A DNA stretch of 64,000 nt from assembly GCA_020796225.1 (NCBI GenBank), contig CM036755.1:44000306-44064305 (forward strand), in the 5' to 3' direction. This document shows, piece by piece, positions 63,870-64,000 of the stretch (positions within the stretch are counted from its first letter, which is position 1; every line of letters starts with the position of its first letter). The notes under the pieces were generated by a model that was not told the DNA's origin, did not search any database, and was given only the letters and a program-made list of their open reading frames with translations. Source of the DNA: Arion vulgaris. Its lineage: Eukaryota > Mollusca > Gastropoda > Stylommatophora > Arionidae. The position numbers and the translations under genes are program-made.

Positions 63870-64000
63870 GTTGATGTTCATGTCTGTTGATGTTGATGTG
63901 TCTGTTGATGTTGATGTGTCTGTTGATGTTGACGTCTGTTGATGTCTGTTCATGTCTGTTCATGTCTGTTGATGTCTGTTCATGTCTGTTCATGTCTGTT
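63870..64000. repeat. Short tandem repeat running off the window
   Basis: TGTTGATGTTGATGTGTC (18 bp) units give way to TGTTCATGTC / TGTTGATGTC (10 bp) units that continue to the last base, so the array is cut by the window edge. Confidence 0.93.

Overview
This is AT-rich animal DNA made almost entirely of mobile-element remains and tandem repeats. I see no convincing host protein-coding gene, no rRNA, no functional tRNA, no CRISPR array and no bacterial operon structure. The mix of RTE/BovB-type LINEs, other non-LTR elements with RNase H tails, tRNA-derived SINEs, hAT and piggyBac DNA transposons, and minisatellites of 11 to 91 bp suggests a lophotrochozoan invertebrate, most likely a mollusc. 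That assignment is inference from element types, not from a marker gene.

Layout. 0-7 kb: an 11-bp minisatellite, 31-bp and 41-bp arrays, a LINE 3' fragment followed directly by a 19-bp array, and a 26-bp array abutting an RNase H LINE tail. 7-20 kb: a decayed element with possible zinc-knuckle ORF1 remains (7.9-9.5 kb), several LINE 3' ends, a cluster of one tRNA-derived SINE family (13-18.5 kb), two GAA-tailed SINE-like families, an array built from a LINE 3' end (17.8-18.9 kb) and a 358-bp hAT-like MITE. 20-38 kb: mainly tandem arrays (23, 40, 33, 45, 23, 63, 25 and 33 bp units) with LINE fragments between them. 39-42 kb: a four-level transposon nest, in which an old antisense LINE was split by a piggyBac element at TTAA, that element was hit by an RTE LINE, and that LINE was hit by another RTE with a perfect 10-bp duplication. 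43-45.7 kb: a hAT element with near-matching 8-bp duplications, carrying only the first exon-like piece of a ZMYM1/TTF-type transposase. 46.4-48.9 kb: a long antisense LINE with endonuclease, RT and tail. 49-53 kb: arrays and SINE or LINE pieces. 52.9-55.8 kb: a second copy of the hAT-like MITE with a 2.47-kb RTE/BovB LINE inserted. 56-58 kb: LINE tails, another hAT-like MITE and a tRNA-SINE. 58.6-61.1 kb: a large 42-bp array. 61.4-64 kb: LINE tails and short arrays.

Nothing here looks like a set of cooperating genes. The biology is in how elements insert into each other and how tandem arrays arise from or inside them. Long ORFs over the arrays are by-products of repeat units without stop codons. 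Array boundaries and copy numbers are read by eye and are approximate.
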